DNA of 64,000 nt from Gp1-AA122 sp036378535 (GCA_036378535.1 DASUWH010000046.1:186001-250000); one strand, 5' to 3'. Shown: positions 16,972 through 26,617, counted from the first letter of the stretch. Notes: a model not told the origin generated them from the letters alone. Made by a program: numbers and translations.

Positions 16972-17370
16972 ATGGCCGGAGTCATCCCCGAGAAGTATCG
17001 CGATCTTTTCAATAAACGAGCTTTTGCCGCTCTTACTACTCTTATGCCCGATGGCAGTCCTCAAACTACACCCGTTTGGGTGGATACTGACGGCGAACAC
17101 GTTATTTTCAATTCGGCGAAAGGCCGCCAGAAAGACCGTAATGTTCGCCGCGATCCGCGCGTGGCATTAGCGATCGTCGATCCCGACAATCCCTATCGCT
17201 ATCTGGAAGTCCGCGGCAAGGTTGCTGAGATCACAGAGCAGGGCGCCGACGCCCACATCGATAAGATGGCGAAGAAATACCTCGGGCAAGATAAATACCC
17301 GTACCGGCAGGGCGGGGAAGTGCGCGTTATCTATAAGGTGAGGCCGGAGCACACGACCACAATGGGCTAG
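16972..17370 (+). CDS. PPOX-class (F420/FMN-dependent) oxidoreductase
   Basis: 132 aa, one split-barrel domain: FAALTTLMPDGSPQTTPVWVD, FNSAKGRQKDRNVRRDPRVALAIVD and YLEVRGKVAEI. This is the usual signature of small pyridoxamine-5'-phosphate-oxidase-like proteins annotated as PPOX-class F420-dependent. The cofactor cannot be told from the sequence. TAAGGAGGAA directly precedes the ATG. It is probably monocistronic. Confidence 0.85.
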   Translation: MAGVIPEKYRDLFNKRAFAALTTLMPDGSPQTTPVWVDTDGEHVIFNSAKGRQKDRNVRRDPRVALAIVDPDNPYRYLEVRGKVAEITEQGADAHIDKMAKKYLGQDKYPYRQGGEVRVIYKVRPEHTTTMG

Positions 17371-17490
17371 CAGCCCATCTCATGAACACAAGTTCCCTCT
17401 CGACGGCTCGGCGCAGGTTCTCCACTGCGCTTCGCTCCGGTCGCGATGACGTAGATCGAATCAGGGATAGAACACTGCCAGGAGCTAACC

Positions 17491-18504
17491 ATCCGCGAAT
17501 ACAATTTATGTCTGCTAGGTTTCGGAAACGTGAACCGCAGGCTGGTTCATCTCCTGCAACAAAATCGCAGCAAGTTGCAGGAGCAGTATGGAATTTTCTG
17601 GCGGATAACCGGCATTGCATCAAGAAGACTCGGCTGGCTGGTGGAGCCCGACGGCTTCGATCCGGCGATAGTTCTTAACTCCAGCCTTCAGCTTTCCAAG
17701 GGTCATAGTTGCGCTGACGTCCGCGAGTGGCTCCGTGCCGCCCACAGTCACGTCCTGTTCGAAGCGACATCGCTGAATGCGAAGACCGGCGAGCCGGGAA
17801 TTGACCACATCCGCGCCGCGTTGCAGCTCGGAGCCCACGCTATCACTGCCAACAAAGGACCAGTCGTGCACGCCTATGAAGAACTGCGCGACTTGGCGGC
17901 AAGACAAGGTCGATCTTTCCTGTTCGAATCCACCGTCATGGACGGCGTGCCCGTCTTCTCGAGTTTTCGCGAAAACCTTCCGCTGATCGAGGTAAAAGGA
18001 TTTCGCGGCATTCTTAATTCCACCACCAACGTCATTCTCTCGGGAATGGAAGAGGGCCTTAGTTTTGAAGAATCACTGAAAAGAGCCCAGAAGATCGGTG
18101 TGGCCGAAACTGACCCCACCGACGACATCGAAGGTTGGGACGCTACTGTGAAAGTGGCCGCTCTGGTTCGCGTTGTGATGCAAGCCCCCATCGCCGTCGA
18201 CAAGATCGACCGCCACGGTATTCGCGCTTTGACCGCCGACGCGGTCCGAGCAGCGCGCGCTGCAGGAGATCCCTACAAGCTGGTCTGCCGCGCCTCGCGC
18301 AGTGGTGGCACCATCAGTGCCAGCGTGCGTCCCGAGCAGGTTCCGCTGGGCGATCCTCTCGCGCATGTCGCGGGAACTTCCTCCATAGTGTATTTTGAAA
18401 CGGACATGTTTCCCGGGCTGGCGATTACCGAGATTGATCCCGGTTTGGACGCCACCGCCTATGGGATGCTCAGCGACTTCGTAAAAGCGGTTGCAGCTAA
18501 ATAG
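17491..18504 (+). CDS. hom: Homoserine dehydrogenase with non-canonical start
   Basis: About 337 aa. The Rossmann start LCLLGFGNVNRRLVHLL needs codons upstream of the first usable GTG (17530), which would cut the NAD(P)-binding loop. In frame from the preceding stop there is no ATG, GTG or TTG; ATC 17491 lies six bases after AGGAG and gives I-R-E-Y-N-L-C-L-L-G-F-G. The catalytic domain is intact: ILNSTTNVILSGMEEGLSFEESL and ADTDP-like AETDPTDDIEGWDATVK. It reduces aspartate semialdehyde to homoserine for threonine and methionine. There is no C-terminal ACT domain, so feedback control by threonine may be absent. Either a rare start codon or a sequence error explains the N-terminus. Confidence 0.8.
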   Translation: MREYNLCLLGFGNVNRRLVHLLQQNRSKLQEQYGIFWRITGIASRRLGWLVEPDGFDPAIVLNSSLQLSKGHSCADVREWLRAAHSHVLFEATSLNAKTGEPGIDHIRAALQLGAHAITANKGPVVHAYEELRDLAARQGRSFLFESTVMDGVPVFSSFRENLPLIEVKGFRGILNSTTNVILSGMEEGLSFEESLKRAQKIGVAETDPTDDIEGWDATVKVAALVRVVMQAPIAVDKIDRHGIRALTADAVRAARAAGDPYKLVCRASRSGGTISASVRPEQVPLGDPLAHVAGTSSIVYFETDMFPGLAITEIDPGLDATAYGMLSDFVKAVAAK

Positions 18505-18628
18505 AGCATCACTCTTTGCAAGCTTGCGCTCATTGTTATCTAGAGCGGAGCAAGCCAAGTTGCGAAGCAATCGGCTGCGGAGTCGAGAGCCTGCCCTGAG
18601 CGAAGTCGAAGCGGACCTTGAGTTTCCT

Positions 18629-19897
18629 ATGCTAAAAATAGAATCCGAAACCGCCACGAATTTTGATGTCAGCTGGGCGCGCGCCCAATTTCCATCGTTA
18701 TCCCAAACCGTGAATGGCCGTCCTGCCGCGTTTCTCGACGGTCCCGGCGGAACGCAAGTACCGCAGCGAGTCATCGATGCGATCAGCGGGTATCTGAAGC
18801 AGTCCAATGCGAATACTTGCGGAGCCTACGCGACTAGCCGGCGCACAGATACCGTGATCGCGGAAGCCCGCAAAGCCATGGCTGACTTTCTAGGTTGTGA
18901 CGCCGATGAGATTGCGTTCGGCCCCAACATGACCACTCTGACGTTTGACCTGAGCCGATCCATAGGCCGCGAGCTGGGGCCAAACAATGAGATCGTCCTT
19001 ACGCACCTCGACCACGATGCCAACGTATCGCCCTGGCGCGCGTTGGAAGAACGCGGCGCCACCATTCGCTTCGTAGAGATTAACGAAGCCGATTGCACTC
19101 TTGACATGGCCGACCTCGCCCGCAAGGTAACTGGCCACACTCGCCTGGTATGCGTTGGCTACGCCTCCAATGCCGTCGGCACGATCAACGATGTAAAAGA
19201 AATCGTCCGCATTGCGCACGACGCCGGAGCTATGGTCTTCGTCGATGCGGTGCATTATGGCCCTCACGGATTCATTGAGGTGCGCGAGCTGGACTGCGAC
19301 TTTCTGGCGTGTTCCACCTATAAATTTTTCGGTCCGCACATGGGTGTGCTTTATGGAAAGCGCGAGCACCTGAAACGTCTGAAACCCTACAAAGTGCGCG
19401 CCAACACAGATGCAATTCCTAACCGCTGGGAATGGGGAACCCTGAACCACGAATGTATTGCTGGGATTACCGCATGTGTCGAGTATCTGGCAGACTTGGG
19501 ACGCCGTGCCGATTCGGCTGTGTCTACTCGGCGTGACGCATTACGGTCGGCCTATAAGGCGATCCAGGGGCACGAGCACGGCCTGTCGGCGCGCATGCTG
19601 CGTGGCCTGAGGGAAATCCCAAAACTGAAGGTGTATGGAATAACAGATCCAGAACGCGTAGCTGAACGGTGCCCCACGTTTGCCATGCGCCTCGAGGGAC
19701 ATAGTCCGCTGGAACTCGCCACGAAGCTTGGCGACCGTGGATTTTTCACCTGGGATGGCAATTACTATGCCCTGAACCTGACCGAGCGCCTGGATGTGGA
19801 GCGCACGGGCGGATTTCTGCGAATCGGGTTCGTGCACTACAACACCATCGAAGAGGTGAACGGGGTTGTGAGCGCGCTGAAAGACATTGGCGGTTAA
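18629..19897 (+). CDS. Class V aminotransferase, cysteine-desulfurase-like
   Basis: 422 aa from ATG 18629. PLP-binding marks: FVDAVHYGPHG (Asp206, His209) and STYKFFGPHMG (Lys232 as Schiff-base lysine). The overall pattern fits the 'cysteine desulfurase family' subgroup related to isopenicillin-N epimerase. The C-terminal active-site loop, where desulfurases carry a catalytic Cys, reads GFFTWDGNYYA with no Cys, so real desulfurase activity is doubtful. The open frame reaches back to 18491, but that part carries repeat-like sequence (CCTGAGCGAAGTCGAA) and is left out. It follows homoserine dehydrogenase by 124 bp. Confidence 0.82.
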   Translation: MLKIESETATNFDVSWARAQFPSLSQTVNGRPAAFLDGPGGTQVPQRVIDAISGYLKQSNANTCGAYATSRRTDTVIAEARKAMADFLGCDADEIAFGPNMTTLTFDLSRSIGRELGPNNEIVLTHLDHDANVSPWRALEERGATIRFVEINEADCTLDMADLARKVTGHTRLVCVGYASNAVGTINDVKEIVRIAHDAGAMVFVDAVHYGPHGFIEVRELDCDFLACSTYKFFGPHMGVLYGKREHLKRLKPYKVRANTDAIPNRWEWGTLNHECIAGITACVEYLADLGRRADSAVSTRRDALRSAYKAIQGHEHGLSARMLRGLREIPKLKVYGITDPERVAERCPTFAMRLEGHSPLELATKLGDRGFFTWDGNYYALNLTERLDVERTGGFLRIGFVHYNTIEEVNGVVSALKDIGG

Positions 19898-20024
19898 ACC
19901 TGAAAGAGCGTGCCTTTAGAGCCGCATAATGTAAGTTCGCATGACTCCTTTTGGTCCTGTGTTTTTCAGGCTTTAGATACAGCTTGAATCTGCCACAGCT
20001 TCGCTCTCATCCTTTATTCTAGAT

Positions 20025-22532
20025 ATGTCTATGGCCACTCGATTCAATAAAACCGACCCGGCAGTTGCCGCTGGCGTGCTGGAGCCGCCTTCGGAAGACC
20101 GGGAACGGATTTTCGATTTATTCCGGCGCTGGGGTTATCTTCAGGCGGATCTGGACCCGCTTGGCCTTTTTAAGCCGGTCGAACATCCAGAGTTGCAAAT
20201 CGCCGGTGAAACCGCCGATCAGGCACGCCACTATTACTGTGGAACCATCGGTGTCGATTTCATGCACATTGCTGATCCGAAGCGGCGACAGTGGATTCAG
20301 CGCCATATGGAGGCTGATCCTGGGCCAATTGCCGATCAGGGCCATGTGCTCGACCTGCTGATCCGGGCGGACATGTTCGAGCAAGTGTTGCAGCAGCGTT
20401 ATCTCGGCACCAAGCGCTTTTCGCTCGAAGGTGTGACCGCTCTCATTCCGCTGGTCGACGAAGTTCTGGAAGAGGCTGGCGATCGCGGTGCCAACGAGAT
20501 GGTTTTCGGGATGAGCCATCGTGGGCGTCTCAATGCGCTGGTACACGTCGCCCGGCGTGCTCCTGAGGAGATTTTTGCCGGATTCGAAGACGTCGATCCG
20601 CGTAGCGTTTTAGGTAGCGGCGATGTGAAGTATCACATGGGGGCGACCGGCGAGTACGTGACTCGCAGCGGCGCCAAAATCCACATTCACCTCGTTTCCA
20701 ATCCGAGCCACCTCGAAGCCGTAGATCCGGTTACCGTAGGCCGTACCCGCGCCAAGCAGGACCGCGCCGGTGAAGGTGGCCAACAGAAATTCTTTCCCCT
20801 GATAGTTCACGGCGACGGTGCTTTCGCCGGTCAGGGTGTTTGGGCGGAAACGCTTAATTATGCGGACGTCAAGGGTTACACCGTTGGCGGCACCATCCAT
20901 GTCATCGTCAACAACCTGATTGGGTTCACCACTACGCCTGGGGAACTGCACTCATCCCGCTTCGCAGCTGACTTGGCTAGACGCCAGTCTGTGCCGATTT
21001 TCCATGTCAATGGCGAGGACGTTGACGCTGTGGTTCGCGTGGCGCATATGGCGCTTGAGTATCGGTACACGTTTGGCAGCGACGTAGTCATCGACCTGAT
21101 CGGTTATCGCCGCCATGGTCATAGTGAAGTTGACGATCCGACCGTCACCCAGCCCTTGCTTTACAAGGCCATCAAGGAACACCCTCCCCTCTGGGAAATC
21201 TACACCGAGGATATCGGGGCGGAGGACACGCAGGCGCGCGTGGCCAAAATCCGTGAGGAATTTGAGGCCACACAGAAGAAAGCGGGCACCCTGCGAAAGA
21301 AGCCGACGCTTCGCGAATTACCTGGATACTGGAACACCTACCAGGGCGGACGCCACAAGGCGGAGTACGAAATCAATACTGGAGTTTCCGCTAACGAACT
21401 GGAAATTGTGGGCGCGCGTCTTAGCACCTATCCGGAAGGCTTCCATATTCATCCCAAAGTGAAGAAGTTACTTGAACAGCGTACGGAAATGGCAACCGGC
21501 AAGCGGCCGGTTGATTTTGGCATGGCTGAGGCGCTCGCGTTCGGGACGCTGGTCAAGCAGGGTATTCCGATTCGCTTGAGTGGGCAGGACACACGGCGGG
21601 GTACGTTTAATCAGCGGCACTCCGTTCTCCTCGATATTGAAAACGAGCAGGAATATGTTCCGCTCGATCATATCGCGCCCGATCAGGGGCGTTGCGAAAT
21701 CTACAACTCCACCTTGTCGGAAGCTGGCGTTCTCGGATTCGAATACGGCTATAGCCGCGACTACCCCGAGGCTTTGGTTCTCTGGGAAGCGCAGTTCGGC
21801 GATTTTGCCAATGTGGCGCAGGCCATCATCGATCAGTTTGTCAGCGCGGGCGAGGACAAATGGAACCTGCTTTCCGGACTTGTACTGCTGCTGCCGCACG
21901 GGTATGAAGGGCAGGGTCCGGAGCATTCGAGCGCCCGCATTGAACGCTTCCTGCAACTGGCGGCACGCGACAATTTTCAGATCTGCCAGCCGTCCACCGC
22001 GGTGCAGTACTTCCATCTGCTGCGGCGCCAGGCTCTGCGGCATTGGCGCAAGCCGCTGGTTGTGTTCACGCCCAAGAGCATGCTGCGGCACCCCGACGCC
22101 TCGTCTTCAATCAGCGACTTCACGAGCGAGAGATTTCTGAACGTGCTGCCCGATCATGAAGTCCAAAATGCACAGAGGATTCTGTTGTGCACAGGAAAAA
22201 TAGGCCACGAGCTGCGCACGGAGCGTAAGAAGCGTAAGGATACGTCGGCCGCGATTGTCTTTGTCGAGCAGCTCTATCCTTTTCCGGAGGCGGAGCTCTC
22301 GGCGGCTATCGAACAGCATGCGTCGGCGCGGGATATTGTCTGGGTACAAGAAGAGGCGGCGAACATGGGCGCGCTTTTCTACATGTTGCCCCGCTTGCGG
22401 AAAATTGCCGGGGACCGGCCAGTGCTTTCAGTGAAACGATCGGCTAGCGCCAGTCCGGCCACGGGGTCAGCCAAGGCGCACGAGGTCGAGCAGAAAACGC
22501 TGCTGACGCTGGCATTCACGATTGGCGCCTAA
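20025..22532 (+). CDS. sucA: 2-oxoglutarate dehydrogenase E1 component
   Basis: 835 aa. Thiamine-diphosphate enzyme marks: EMVFGMSHRGRLNAL, GDGAFAGQGVWAETLN...IHVIVNNLIGFTT (ThDP/Mg site), IGYRRHGHSEVDDP, and in the C-terminal half GTFNQRHSVL, LLLPHGYEGQGPEHSSAR and VWVQEEAANMGA. It decarboxylates 2-oxoglutarate in the TCA cycle and passes the succinyl group to E2 lipoate. It is shorter at the N-terminus than E. coli SucA (about 930 aa). sucB and lpd are not adjacent. ATG 20031 is an alternative start. Confidence 0.93.
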   Translation: MSMATRFNKTDPAVAAGVLEPPSEDRERIFDLFRRWGYLQADLDPLGLFKPVEHPELQIAGETADQARHYYCGTIGVDFMHIADPKRRQWIQRHMEADPGPIADQGHVLDLLIRADMFEQVLQQRYLGTKRFSLEGVTALIPLVDEVLEEAGDRGANEMVFGMSHRGRLNALVHVARRAPEEIFAGFEDVDPRSVLGSGDVKYHMGATGEYVTRSGAKIHIHLVSNPSHLEAVDPVTVGRTRAKQDRAGEGGQQKFFPLIVHGDGAFAGQGVWAETLNYADVKGYTVGGTIHVIVNNLIGFTTTPGELHSSRFAADLARRQSVPIFHVNGEDVDAVVRVAHMALEYRYTFGSDVVIDLIGYRRHGHSEVDDPTVTQPLLYKAIKEHPPLWEIYTEDIGAEDTQARVAKIREEFEATQKKAGTLRKKPTLRELPGYWNTYQGGRHKAEYEINTGVSANELEIVGARLSTYPEGFHIHPKVKKLLEQRTEMATGKRPVDFGMAEALAFGTLVKQGIPIRLSGQDTRRGTFNQRHSVLLDIENEQEYVPLDHIAPDQGRCEIYNSTLSEAGVLGFEYGYSRDYPEALVLWEAQFGDFANVAQAIIDQFVSAGEDKWNLLSGLVLLLPHGYEGQGPEHSSARIERFLQLAARDNFQICQPSTAVQYFHLLRRQALRHWRKPLVVFTPKSMLRHPDASSSISDFTSERFLNVLPDHEVQNAQRILLCTGKIGHELRTERKKRKDTSAAIVFVEQLYPFPEAELSAAIEQHASARDIVWVQEEAANMGALFYMLPRLRKIAGDRPVLSVKRSASASPATGSAKAHEVEQKTLLTLAFTIGA

Positions 22533-22562
22533 GCAGTCGTCCGCTTTAGGTGTCAAAATGCC

Positions 22563-23438
22563 TCAATTCTGAACTCGTCCCCAGGCGGACAGGTAGGCCC
22601 CGGTCAGCAGCAGCAATCCCGTTAAGAACGCCCAGAACATCATTGTGACTGAGAGGGCGAAGGGGCCATAGACTTCTTGAAAGTTCAGATAGGGAAGCGC
22701 AAGAATGTAGAGGTACTTGAGCACCTCCGACATCAATCCCATCAGCATAGCGGCAGGCAAGACCGCCCGTGCCGGTACTTTGCCATTCGGCAGCAGCCAG
22801 TAGATGAGGAAGAAGATCACCATGGTCATCGCGATGGCGACGATCTTCATCACCACAAATCCAACCGCCCGCACGATGAAATTGGCATGCCCGTGCAAAG
22901 CGGATTCAAGTAAATGGATATTTCCAGCCGTCAGCCAAATTGAGAGCAGGGCTAAAACTCCGGAACTAAAAGCCAGGGCCAGCGACATGAGCTGATTCCC
23001 CAGATAAGAGCGGTTCTTCGAAAATCCCCAGATCCGATTTAAAGCCACTTCCATGGGCAGGAATACGCCCGTGGAGGTTACGAGCAGGATCAGTAGCGAT
23101 GCGAGTTGTGTGCGCTGGCGTGCTCCCACCAAAGCGTTCAGGTTACGAATGACAAAATCCTGGCCGGCGGGCAGGTAGTCGTGCAAGAGATCGACGACCA
23201 CGTTGTTCATCGTCTTGGAATGAAAAAGGCGGCGAATCAGCGTCATGAGCAGCACTACAAAAGGAAAAAAGGAAAGAATTGCGTTAGCTGCGACCGAGAA
23301 CGCGAACGTGTGCACCTCGGTCCTCATCAGATACTTGACGCTGGACACGACGATCCCGGACGGATCGGGCAGCCTCGGCGTGGGTTCTTCCGGGGACCGC
23401 GATTCGCGGGGAGCTATGAATTGAAAACTTTGAGGCAC
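22563..23438 (-). CDS. YihY/BrkB-family inner-membrane protein
   Basis: 291 aa, about six membrane helices. The family start HTFAFSVAANAILSFFPFVVLLMTL and the middle block NRIWGFSKNRSYLGNQLMSLALAF are typical of YihY (once called RNase BN) and BrkB proteins. Their role is unclear; transport or envelope functions have been proposed. The start is GTG at 23438 with a weak ribosome-binding site, so an internal start is possible. It is convergent with sucA, only 30 bp apart. Confidence 0.85.
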   Translation of the reverse strand: MPQSFQFIAPRESRSPEEPTPRLPDPSGIVVSSVKYLMRTEVHTFAFSVAANAILSFFPFVVLLMTLIRRLFHSKTMNNVVVDLLHDYLPAGQDFVIRNLNALVGARQRTQLASLLILLVTSTGVFLPMEVALNRIWGFSKNRSYLGNQLMSLALAFSSGVLALLSIWLTAGNIHLLESALHGHANFIVRAVGFVVMKIVAIAMTMVIFFLIYWLLPNGKVPARAVLPAAMLMGLMSEVLKYLYILALPYLNFQEVYGPFALSVTMMFWAFLTGLLLLTGAYLSAWGRVQN

Positions 23439-23573
23439 TCGATTGTGTTAATGGTACCAAAGGGGGTACCGCTTGTAAGCCAAAGCTGCTGGACTGAACC
23501 AAGTGTGCGGGTCTGCTGTTCTGCTGTGGATTTCGTCAAAATAGATAGGGCGCTCCCAGGTAGTGAGATGATC

Positions 23574-24836
23574 TTAGTGTGAACCTCCGAAGTATCCCTG
23601 CAGAATGCCAACCACCGAACTGGTGCTGCCATCCGGACGCACCGCCCAAAGGCCACGACACTCAGAATCGATAGGCCGGTTGGGATCCCCCATCGAGGTG
23701 TCAATTGGCGCGGTTTGTCCGTTCGATTCATGACATTCATTGTCGAAGACGTTCCACATGAAGGCACCTGCGAGACCGATCGATTGCGCTTGGCTAAGAA
23801 GAGTCTTAGTACGCCAGATAGCTTCGCTTTCCTGGCTGTTCTCGAATAGCCCATATTCGGAGATCAGAACGCGTTTTGACCCCAGTCCTAACGGATCGGG
23901 AGCAAAGCGGTAGATGGTGTTGAGCGCCTGGGTCATCGCCGCCTGCATCGAATTGGGGTCGCTGCCGGCGAGCGTCGAATCATAGGAAGAGTAGGTGACC
24001 ATATCGGCGCCGACCGCGGGTACAACCGCATTCACCACTCTGTTCATTCCCTTTTGTGCATAGTCGAGCACGCGGTTGACTTCCACCGCGTTGAAGACGT
24101 TGACGCCCGATGGATTGCCGGCATCCTGCCGGGCGCGGGTGACGCCGCGTTGCCGGGCTGAAAGCCACGCAATCATGTCTTTAACCATGCCGCCGGAGAT
24201 ATTTTGAGTGGTGTCGTAGCCCTGTAGACCGATCCAATCGCCTTCCCAATTTTTCAGGATGAAGGTCTTCCCGGTATTCGCGTAAGTTTTGAACAGGTAA
24301 GTTGCAAGGTTGTAAAACTCGTCTTCTTCGGCCTGGATGTTCCCGTTTGCCGCGAAACCGGCTACGTGATCGTCATTGGCGAAGGTATAGGTGGTCAAAA
24401 CAATAGTCTTGAACGGCATGTTCAAGACCTTGGCATACGGCTGCGCCTGAACGAGGTCGGAAATGTAGCTGGGGTCCTGCGCCGGCCAGGAGATGGACCC
24501 CTTGTCCGGATAGTTCGTGCGAAATTGAGGAGTCAAATAGATAAAGATGGAATCGGAGCCGAGTTGCTGAATGCGCTCCGCGCCCTCCTGCAGGTAGTTC
24601 TCCTGCGTAAAGCCGTAGTTGCCGTCTGCGTGCGCTATACCGGCGGCGAAGGAATTCATGAAGTTGGCCTTCGCGGAATTACTAGAGGAATTGGAATTGT
24701 TGGGGGAACCGGAGTTATTCGGCGCGCCAGTGTTGTTCGAGTTTTTCAACGACGAAAGATTCCCTCCGCCGCAGGCAACGGTGAAGACCAGCGCTGTAAG
24801 CAAAGTGAAAATGGACGTGTAGGGTTTGTCAGACAT
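23574..24836 (-). CDS. Putative glycoside hydrolase (clan GH-A-like) lipoprotein
   Basis: 420 aa from ATG 24836 (CAGGA upstream). Lipobox FTVAC gives Cys22; an Asn/Ser-rich linker (26-55) then leads to a TIM-barrel-like domain. Two motifs fit the catalytic pair of clan GH-A: LKNWEGDW with Glu198 after Asn (acid/base) and VLISEYGLFE with Glu327 (nucleophile, as in 'TE[FY]G' enzymes). AGAFMWNVFDNE near the C-terminus resembles strand 8. I cannot assign a GH family. It is predicted to be anchored to a membrane face outside the cytoplasm. The upstream 34 codons of the open frame are Arg-rich and excluded. Confidence 0.62.
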   Translation of the reverse strand: MSDKPYTSIFTLLTALVFTVACGGGNLSSLKNSNNTGAPNNSGSPNNSNSSSNSAKANFMNSFAAGIAHADGNYGFTQENYLQEGAERIQQLGSDSIFIYLTPQFRTNYPDKGSISWPAQDPSYISDLVQAQPYAKVLNMPFKTIVLTTYTFANDDHVAGFAANGNIQAEEDEFYNLATYLFKTYANTGKTFILKNWEGDWIGLQGYDTTQNISGGMVKDMIAWLSARQRGVTRARQDAGNPSGVNVFNAVEVNRVLDYAQKGMNRVVNAVVPAVGADMVTYSSYDSTLAGSDPNSMQAAMTQALNTIYRFAPDPLGLGSKRVLISEYGLFENSQESEAIWRTKTLLSQAQSIGLAGAFMWNVFDNECHESNGQTAPIDTSMGDPNRPIDSECRGLWAVRPDGSTSSVVGILQGYFGGSH

Positions 24837-25289
24837 ATTCCTGCCTCGGCGGGAACGACACACTGCGACAACCGAGCCTGCGCGAAGCCCGCTCAAATCA
24901 AATTGGTTTTTTGCGTGGAAGCGACCGACGCGAACCAACGCTTTGTAGTACCCGCAAGTGTTTACTGGCCGGGTACTGCTATTACCTTGGAGTTAATATA
25001 CCGGAAATCCTGTAGAAAAATGAGATCCAGAACACCTGCGATAACCCATAGCAGAGTACGTGAAGTTGTTGGATTCAGAGTAGATGGAGTAAGTTGCTGC
25101 TAAAACCATGGCGGCCTTATGTTTGGCAGCGGCGATGCCAGGGTGCACGGAGGGTAAGAGGTCAAGGTTTGCTGTTGAAAAAAATGCAGAAAATAATTTG
25201 GGGTGGGAATCAGGAAAGATGCTGATGCTGGGCGGAGTCAGTTTTCATTCTTTTGGAACTCAGAATCGTGCTGCTATATTCTGCCGCGC
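24837..25289. other. Divergent intergenic region, no gene supported
   Basis: About 450 bp between the divergently transcribed lipoprotein and anion transporter genes. Short open frames here are unlike proteins. It must hold both promoters, but I found no convincing -35/-10 pair or hairpin. Confidence 0.4.
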
Positions 25290-26534
25290 ATGCACAATCT
25301 GCCGGTTTTCGCCCCCGACGTTCCCATCGTGGCGGCATACATTATTTTTCTGGCCAGCTATCTGGTCTTTGCCCTGGGCAAGTTTCCGGGATTAAAAATC
25401 GATCGGCCGGGAGCGGCGATCATCGGTGCCGTTACCATGGTGGCCTTTCGGATCGTGCGCCCGGCTGAAGCTCTTCGAACCATCGATTTCTCGACCATCG
25501 TGCTTCTGTTCTCGATGATGCTGATCGTCGCCAACCTGCACCTGGTCGGCTTCTTTGAGTGGAATGCCGCTCTGGTCTTGCGACGGCTTCCCCCTGCCTA
25601 CCTGCTGCCAGCCGTGATCTTCACTTGCGGGTTTCTCTCGGCATTCTTCGTCAATGACATTGTTTGCCTGGTCATGGTGCCGTTCGTTCTCACGATCACA
25701 CGGCAGATGAACTTGCCGCGCATGCCTTATTTGCTGGCGGTTGCCACTTCCTCCAACATCGGTGGCGTCGCGACCATTACCGGCAATCCACAGAACATGC
25801 TGATCGGATCATTTTCCGGGATCCACTATCGAGATTTTCTCATTCATCTCGGCCCGGTCGCGCTGGCGGGGCTCTTCTTGAATTGGGCGGTGTTGCACTG
25901 GGCGCATGGAAGAAACCAACCCGCGTCGGCTGCCGAAGTGGGTCCAATACCATTGCCGGCCATGGACCTGTCTCACCTTGTCAAGCCGGTCATCGTAGCT
26001 ACGGTGGTAGTAGTCGGTTTTTTTGCGGGTGCACCTCCGGCCATGATGGCCGCGCTCGGAGCCGCAGTTCTTCTCATCACCCGCAACCTCAATCCTCACA
26101 AGGTGTATGAGGAAGTCGATTGGGGGCTGCTGGTTCTGTTTGTAGGATTGTTCATTATTGTCGGCGGGGCGGAGAATGCGGGAATTGTGGGGCGGCTGCT
26201 GGAGATCGCGCGCCATTGGAACTTGCAGAATATGGCTGTGTTCACCGTGCTGGTAGCTGTTCTGAGCAATATCGTGAGCAATGTACCGGCGGTGATGCTG
26301 CTGAAATCTCTGATTCCGAGCTTCGCGAATACCCATACAGCATGGCTGGTCCTGGCAATGGGTAGCACTTTGGCGGGAAACCTGACTATAACGGGATCGG
26401 TAGCCAACATCATTGTTGTGGAAACCGCGAAAAACGACGTCCATATCGGGTTTTGGGATTATTTCCGCGTCGGGCTGCCGATTACGGTGTTGACGCTCAT
26501 CCTAGGCGCAGGTTGGTTGGCTTGGACCGGGTAA
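25290..26534 (+). CDS. ArsB/NhaD-CitMHS superfamily anion transporter
   Basis: 414 aa, about 10-11 membrane helices. Family marks: FSTIVLLFSMMLIVANL, a re-entrant-type block FFVNDIVCLVMVPFVL, and the substrate-site loop TSSNIGGVATITGNPQNMLIG, repeated in weaker form as LSNIVSNVPAVMLL and AGNLTITGSVANIIV. These two inverted halves characterise the ion transporter superfamily (ArsB, CitM, NhaD, SLC13). The transported ion is unknown. ATG 25290 is preferred since the upstream codons are not membrane-like. No arsenic genes are adjacent. Confidence 0.82.
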   Translation: MHNLPVFAPDVPIVAAYIIFLASYLVFALGKFPGLKIDRPGAAIIGAVTMVAFRIVRPAEALRTIDFSTIVLLFSMMLIVANLHLVGFFEWNAALVLRRLPPAYLLPAVIFTCGFLSAFFVNDIVCLVMVPFVLTITRQMNLPRMPYLLAVATSSNIGGVATITGNPQNMLIGSFSGIHYRDFLIHLGPVALAGLFLNWAVLHWAHGRNQPASAAEVGPIPLPAMDLSHLVKPVIVATVVVVGFFAGAPPAMMAALGAAVLLITRNLNPHKVYEEVDWGLLVLFVGLFIIVGGAENAGIVGRLLEIARHWNLQNMAVFTVLVAVLSNIVSNVPAVMLLKSLIPSFANTHTAWLVLAMGSTLAGNLTITGSVANIIVVETAKNDVHIGFWDYFRVGLPITVLTLILGAGWLAWTG

Positions 26535-26554
26535 CAGGTGCAGGCAAACGCACC

Positions 26555-26568
26555 GGGGCTGAAGCCCC
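26555..26568. terminator. Short GC hairpin between convergent genes
   Basis: GGGGCT-GA-AGCCCC forms a 6-bp stem with a very small loop 20 bp after the transporter stop, ahead of the convergent copper monooxygenase. An ACAAAAACA tract follows on the plus strand. Its terminator role is tentative; similar GGGGCTGAAGCCCC blocks are common intergenic repeats. Confidence 0.4.
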
Positions 26569-26617
26569 ACAAAAACAGCGCGCGCAGCCCACAGGCCCCT
26601 CTTTCACGGTCTCCCTA

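Noticed and set aside
17382..17678. 98-codon frame overlapping the homoserine dehydrogenase start
   Set aside because: Different frame from the conserved Rossmann sequence; Arg/Ser-rich shadow with repeat-like DNA at its start.
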